Assembly (NCBI GenBank): GCA_903906365.1
Contig: CAIVKC010000057.1
Span: 124,001-188,000, forward strand
Reading direction: 5' to 3'
Origin: an uncultured Bacteroidota bacterium
GTDB taxonomy: Bacteria > Bacteroidota > Bacteroidia > Chitinophagales > Chitinophagaceae
Length of the DNA stretch: 64,000 nucleotides
Positions 60,514 through 64,000 of this stretch are shown here, piece by piece. The position numbers and the translations under genes are program-made. Positions within the stretch are counted from its first letter, which is position 1. Every line of letters begins with the position of its first letter. The notes beneath the pieces are model-generated. The model worked only from the letters and a program-made list of their open reading frames with translations. It was not told the DNA's origin and did not search any database.

Positions 60514-60772
60514 GGCAAAATGGATTGTTTTTTAGAGTATGTACAGAAAATGGATATATTAGTTACTGCCAAAATGATTTCCGTTACCTTTTACAGGCAG
60601 GCCCGGGCTTCTTTTTCATAAAAACGGTCGTCCATGCTATATCATCCTGCCATTATCATTGCCAGGACCCCAAAGCCTATAATGGATATCTCCAAGGACA
60701 CCGGGAATGCCGGTATTTCTTAAAACAGCCAGGCATCTTTTGAAGGATGGTCCACTGACCCTTTTTTTGGGG

Positions 60773-62185
60773 TCAATGGGCGGCCGCCTTTACCCCTGGC
60801 CGGGCAGGAATTCCGATAACTTTCAGCACCTGAAGGACACCCTGGGTAATGCGGTTTTCCACATCCTCTGCAAAAGGTCCCGGAAACCCGTAATAAATCA
60901 TACTGTCATCGGCCTCATAACCTCCTTCGCCTAAAATCCGCCTGGAGGGTATATAGCATTCTACCTCATTGCAATACCCTGCCACATAAAGATTTTCCGA
61001 GGCAAATCTTTTTTTGAAGGATAAGGAATAATCCACAACCACTTCGTCTCCCAGCGCAATGATGGTCAGGTCCCTGTTGAACCGGACAGCCTGTATGGGG
61101 TAGGAAAGCTGGTTAACCTGCCAACCCTTATTATAGGCCTGCAGCATCAGTTTGGCCCGCCGCTGCAGGTATTTATTGGTGCCGGTGATATCGCGCTGGT
61201 ACATGGCCAGGTCAAAAGGCCGGAATGTCAGTGGAATTCTTTGGTAGGCTGTCCGGATGGGCGCCCTGACTGGCTCCATCCTTGCCTGCAGGACCCGCTG
61301 AACTTCCTGGCCAAGGTTGTAGCCGTGATCCGCTGCCATTTTCAGGGTCCCCCGGGGAGAAGGGTTTTGGTCACCGGCGCAGCCCATCATGAAAAGGGCA
61401 ATGGCACCCGGATTGTTTTTTTCAATTTCCAGTTGGGCATAGCCTGCATAATCCCCATTGATCTGATGGTACTCATCCACCACCGTGGTATTATGACAAG
61501 CGTATCCAAACAGGACGGCCAGGATCTTTCCTTCCGGGCTGGCCACCCGCAGAACCGGGACATCATGATCAACCGGACCATTGGGATGTATTTGGTTGCG
61601 CCGGTTAATGGCAAAATCAACCTGACCATGACCACTGGACAAACTGGCCGGAACACGCGCTGACATGGCGGAATCGATGACTGCGATTAGCTTACCGGTC
61701 AGTTGTTGGCTGTAGGCAGAAACACGCTGCTGATCGGCCGGTTCCAGTTCATAAACCACATCCAGGCAGGGCCAGATTACCGGTCCGGTATGGGTATGGG
61801 ATGAATTGAAGATCAGCTGTGAGCGGGGGATATTGTATTTTTCCATGACTGAGTGGCAAACGTCCTCAATGATTTCCCTTGACAAACCCAATACATCTGC
61901 CGTCACAATGATGACCCTTTCTGCCGGGCTGCGCTCAATTACCAAAGCCTTAGCCCAGAGGGCCTGGGCAATTCCACTGGCAGGTTTCTCCCGGCTGGAA
62001 TATCCACTAAGCCAAATGGGAAGCGCTGGAGTAATATCCACCCTGGACACCCCCGCCAGCAGTACGGGGTCCTTCGAGCCGGGGCCGGCATGCTGGGCTG
62101 TGCCTGGCAGGGTCCCCCACAAAAGCAGGAAGCATAGAAAAAGGTATCTAGTCCAATTGGCAAGGTTGCTTTGGCAGGTTTGCAT
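60773..62185 (-). CDS. Neutral/alkaline non-lysosomal ceramidase-like protein
   Basis: 'LLAGVSRVDITPALPIWLSGYSSREKPASGIAQALWAKALVIE', 'IFNSSHTHTGP', 'LFGYACHNTTV', 'FMMGCAGDQNPSPRG'. Confidence 0.8.
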   Translation of the reverse strand: MQTCQSNLANWTRYLFLCFLLLWGTLPGTAQHAGPGSKDPVLLAGVSRVDITPALPIWLSGYSSREKPASGIAQALWAKALVIERSPAERVIIVTADVLGLSREIIEDVCHSVMEKYNIPRSQLIFNSSHTHTGPVIWPCLDVVYELEPADQQRVSAYSQQLTGKLIAVIDSAMSARVPASLSSGHGQVDFAINRRNQIHPNGPVDHDVPVLRVASPEGKILAVLFGYACHNTTVVDEYHQINGDYAGYAQLEIEKNNPGAIALFMMGCAGDQNPSPRGTLKMAADHGYNLGQEVQRVLQARMEPVRAPIRTAYQRIPLTFRPFDLAMYQRDITGTNKYLQRRAKLMLQAYNKGWQVNQLSYPIQAVRFNRDLTIIALGDEVVVDYSLSFKKRFASENLYVAGYCNEVECYIPSRRILGEGGYEADDSMIYYGFPGPFAEDVENRITQGVLQVLKVIGIPARPGVKAAAH

Positions 62186-62250
62186 GAGTGTTGGTTAAAA
62201 AAATGGAATGGTATTCTATAGCGTCCATGGTTGACCGGTGAGCCTGAAAC

Positions 62251-62280
62251 GAACAAGCCTTGAATTATCAAGGCTTGTTC
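62251..62280 (-). terminator. Candidate terminator hairpin downstream of the small lipoprotein gene
   Basis: 13-bp perfect stem GAACAAGCCTTGA ATTA TCAAGGCTTGTTC; weak T-tract. Confidence 0.5.
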
Positions 62281-62400
62281 AAATAAAACCTTTTCCCGGC
62301 TCCCCTGTGGTCGACAGAAAAAACCAGCCGATCTGACATCGGGCCGGCAACTGGGTCATCAGGGATGCCGCCCTTAAAAGGGCGATATCCCGCGATTCAT

Positions 62401-62637
62401 TTATTTATTGGGAAGCTTGATGGGCCTGGTTGCTGCCGTATCCATGGCTGCCTTGGTGGTATCTTTCATGGCAGCTTTGGTCGTGTCAGCCATAGCAGGC
62501 ATGGAATCTTTTTTGGGAGCAGCAACTTCTGTATCCGTCTTTTTTTCATCGGTGTTGTTGCAGGCCGATACAGAAAAAATGACAGCTACTGCACATACAA
62601 AAGCCGTGATGGTTAGTTTTGAATTTTTAAAAAGCAT
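62401..62637 (-). CDS. Small lipoprotein
   Basis: Lipobox 'VAVIFSVSACNNTDEKK'; imperfect 'TTKAAMKDTTKAAMDTAAT' repeats. Confidence 0.7.
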   Translation of the reverse strand: MLFKNSKLTITAFVCAVAVIFSVSACNNTDEKKTDTEVAAPKKDSMPAMADTTKAAMKDTTKAAMDTAATRPIKLPNK

Positions 62638-63234
62638 ATATGTTAGTTTTAAGTATAATATTACTAAAAAATCGCAAATATCCCCGATTGCGTTTTAAAT
62701 AATTATGGAATGGTGGAAAACCTCTGAGTTACGCACATAAATTGGCTTCCCGGACTGGTCAAAAGCTTAACTTCTGGGGAGCAACCGTTCAAAGTAATCC
62801 AGTATAGGGGAAAGCCGTTAGCATGAAACTTACCGATTGGTTTTCCCCATGCGATGTAAGAGGGATTACATGGCAACCAATAGCGGACTGATTATGGTGC
62901 TTCTTTGATGATCAGCGGGACCTGGACTTGGACAACCGCCCTTTATTGAAGAAGAGTGGAGATATAATATTATTCATCGCAGTGATATCCAACAGACTTT
63001 ACAGGTGTGCAAACAAGGGAATCGTCCACATCCGGGGAATCTGTACTTAGGATATGATCCCAGTCTTTGGGGTCAAAATTCCATTTGCCGGCAAAAGGAA
63101 GACCATTTGCTGGATTTTTGAAACTGGTGATGCGATGGGTAGTTAAAAGGTACTTCATCTTAACTAAACCGACCAATCACTATCGAGCGAGAATTTGAAA
63201 TCAGGCCAGTCTTTTTGTTGCCAGTTATATGCCA

Positions 63235-63308
63235 TGAGCCGATTAAATCAGATATCCGGCTCAAACATATGCAGAATCATGAGCCGAATAAGAGAATTAT
63301 TCGGCTCA
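63235..63308. repeat. Two 29-nt inverted repeats, TGAGCCG...CGGCTCA, 45 nt apart
   Basis: 63235-63263 TGAGCCGATTAAATCAGATATCCGGCTCA and 63280-63308 TGAGCCGAATAAGAGAATTATTCGGCTCA (12-bp perfect arms). Confidence 0.75.
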
Positions 63309-63424
63309 AGGCTAGCTCAATTTGATTAATTGACTTATTTCCAATAGGATAAGCAAACTCCAAGGCTTGCCCCTGGCTCAAATGATTAATTAACTATCGA
63401 AAAATAGGATTGCCCGAAAAAAAC

Positions 63425-63449
63425 AAAACCCGCTACTAGAGCGGATTTT
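63425..63449 (-). terminator. Terminator of the tRNA-Leu gene
   Basis: Hairpin AAAACCCGCT/AGCGGATTTT (one mismatch); minus strand continues GTTTTTTT. Confidence 0.65.
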
Positions 63450-63454
63450 GAAAG

Positions 63455-63540
63455 TACCCGGGATGGGAGTTGAACCCACACTCCCGTTGCGGGGAACAGG
63501 ATTTTAAGTCCTGCGTGTCTACCAGTTCCACCACCCGGGT
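63455..63540 (-). tRNA. tRNA-Leu(UAA)
   Basis: Minus strand ACCCGGGTGGTGGAACTGGTAGACACGCAGGACTTAAAATCCTG...GTGGGTTCAACTCCCATCCCGGGTA: acceptor ACCCGGG/CCCGGGT, anticodon TAA, class II variable arm. Confidence 0.95.
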
Positions 63541-63571
63541 ATACACTGATTTACCGAAGGCTAGAAACAAA

Positions 63572-63609
63572 AAATTCCATTCTTATATATGATATACAGA
63601 ATGGAATTT
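63572..63609 (-). terminator. Terminator of the tRNA-Gly gene
   Basis: 12-bp perfect stem AAATTCCATTCT/AGAATGGAATTT, then TTTTT on the minus strand. Confidence 0.75.
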
Positions 63610-63615
63610 CTCCTG

Positions 63616-63688
63616 AGCGGAAAACCGGGCTCGAACCGGCCACCTCGACCTTGGCAAGGTCGCGCTCTACCAAATGAGCTACTTCCGC
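63616..63688 (-). tRNA. tRNA-Gly(GCC)
   Basis: Minus strand GCGGAAGTAGCTCATTTGGTAGAGCGCGACCTTGCCAAGGTCGAGGTGGCCGGTTCGAGCCCGGTTTTCCGCT; anticodon GCC. Confidence 0.96.
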
Positions 63689-63795
63689 CTATGAATTAAT
63701 AAGACCTACCTGTTTTCACCTAACCACTCACTTCAAAAGAGCTTTACAGGGCAGCAAAAATAAGGAATACCTTGATTAAAGCAAAAAATATTCTG

Positions 63796-64000
63796 CTATT
63801 TATACTGAGGAGTATACAGTGTATTGGAGGGAACATTCACCTCCGGCTTGCCCTTATATCGGTGCGTATACAATCCATAGCATCCGCCCAGTATAAAGGC
63901 AATGATGCAAAATACTTCAAGATAAAAAAGGAAAACTGAGGAGTGCACCCAGTTATAGGCAAAATCCTTAATCTTCGGGTCCTTAAGCTCTTGTGATTGA
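63796..64000 (-). CDS. C-terminal fragment of a membrane protein running off the right edge
   Basis: Open minus-strand frame ...QSQELKDPKIKDFAYNWVHSSVFLFYLEVFCIIAFILGGCYGLYTHRYKGKPEVNVPSNTLYTPQYK*; one TM helix. Confidence 0.6.
   Translation of the reverse strand, partial: QSQELKDPKIKDFAYNWVHSSVFLFYLEVFCIIAFILGGCYGLYTHRYKGKPEVNVPSNTLYTPQYK

Noticed and set aside
62970-63176. 68-aa minus-strand ORF (MVGLVKMKYLLTTHRITSFKNPANG...)
   Set aside because: Composition is protein-like but there is no ribosome-binding or domain evidence; left uncalled.

Overview
This 64 kb window looks like the chromosome of a Bacteroidetes species, probably Chitinophagaceae. The support is SusC/SusD, a type IX secretion sorting tail, TAnnTTTG-like promoters and a tmRNA tag ending SYAMAA. 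Housekeeping genes include rseP, dxr, a GH3-family gene, rplU/rpmA, polX, a very large sensor kinase, mazG, punA, a rhomboid protease, tRNA-Leu(UAA) and tRNA-Gly(GCC). Accessory content includes a GH78 rhamnosidase region, a 12-repeat PKD/REJ-like T9SS cargo protein, a SusC/D operon, and a ThuA/sugar dehydrogenase/PKD/cytochrome c fusion. The observations I consider most worth following are these. (1) The ssrA (tmRNA) gene on the minus strand (11365-11990) is split in its T-loop by a 255-nt group I intron with clear P/Q/R/S elements and exact P1 and P10 pairings; the ORF track misses it. (2) An eight-gene same-strand array (34796-43953) has four paralogous AhpD/CMD-like CxxC proteins, a MetE-like Zn-thiol methyltransferase homologue, an MFS transporter and SusC/SusD. 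(3) Two exported caspase-fold (C14-like) proteins converge and overlap at their 3' ends, next to a TPR membrane protein (50396-56922). (4) A serine beta-lactamase-like/amidohydrolase fusion runs off the left edge and is absent from the ORF track. (5) A 32-aa Lys/Ala-rich histone-H1-like peptide follows rpmA. (6) A thioredoxin-fold gene carries two in-frame stops. No CRISPR array, rRNA, prophage or intact IS element was seen. Everything here comes from reading the sequence; no database searches were run.
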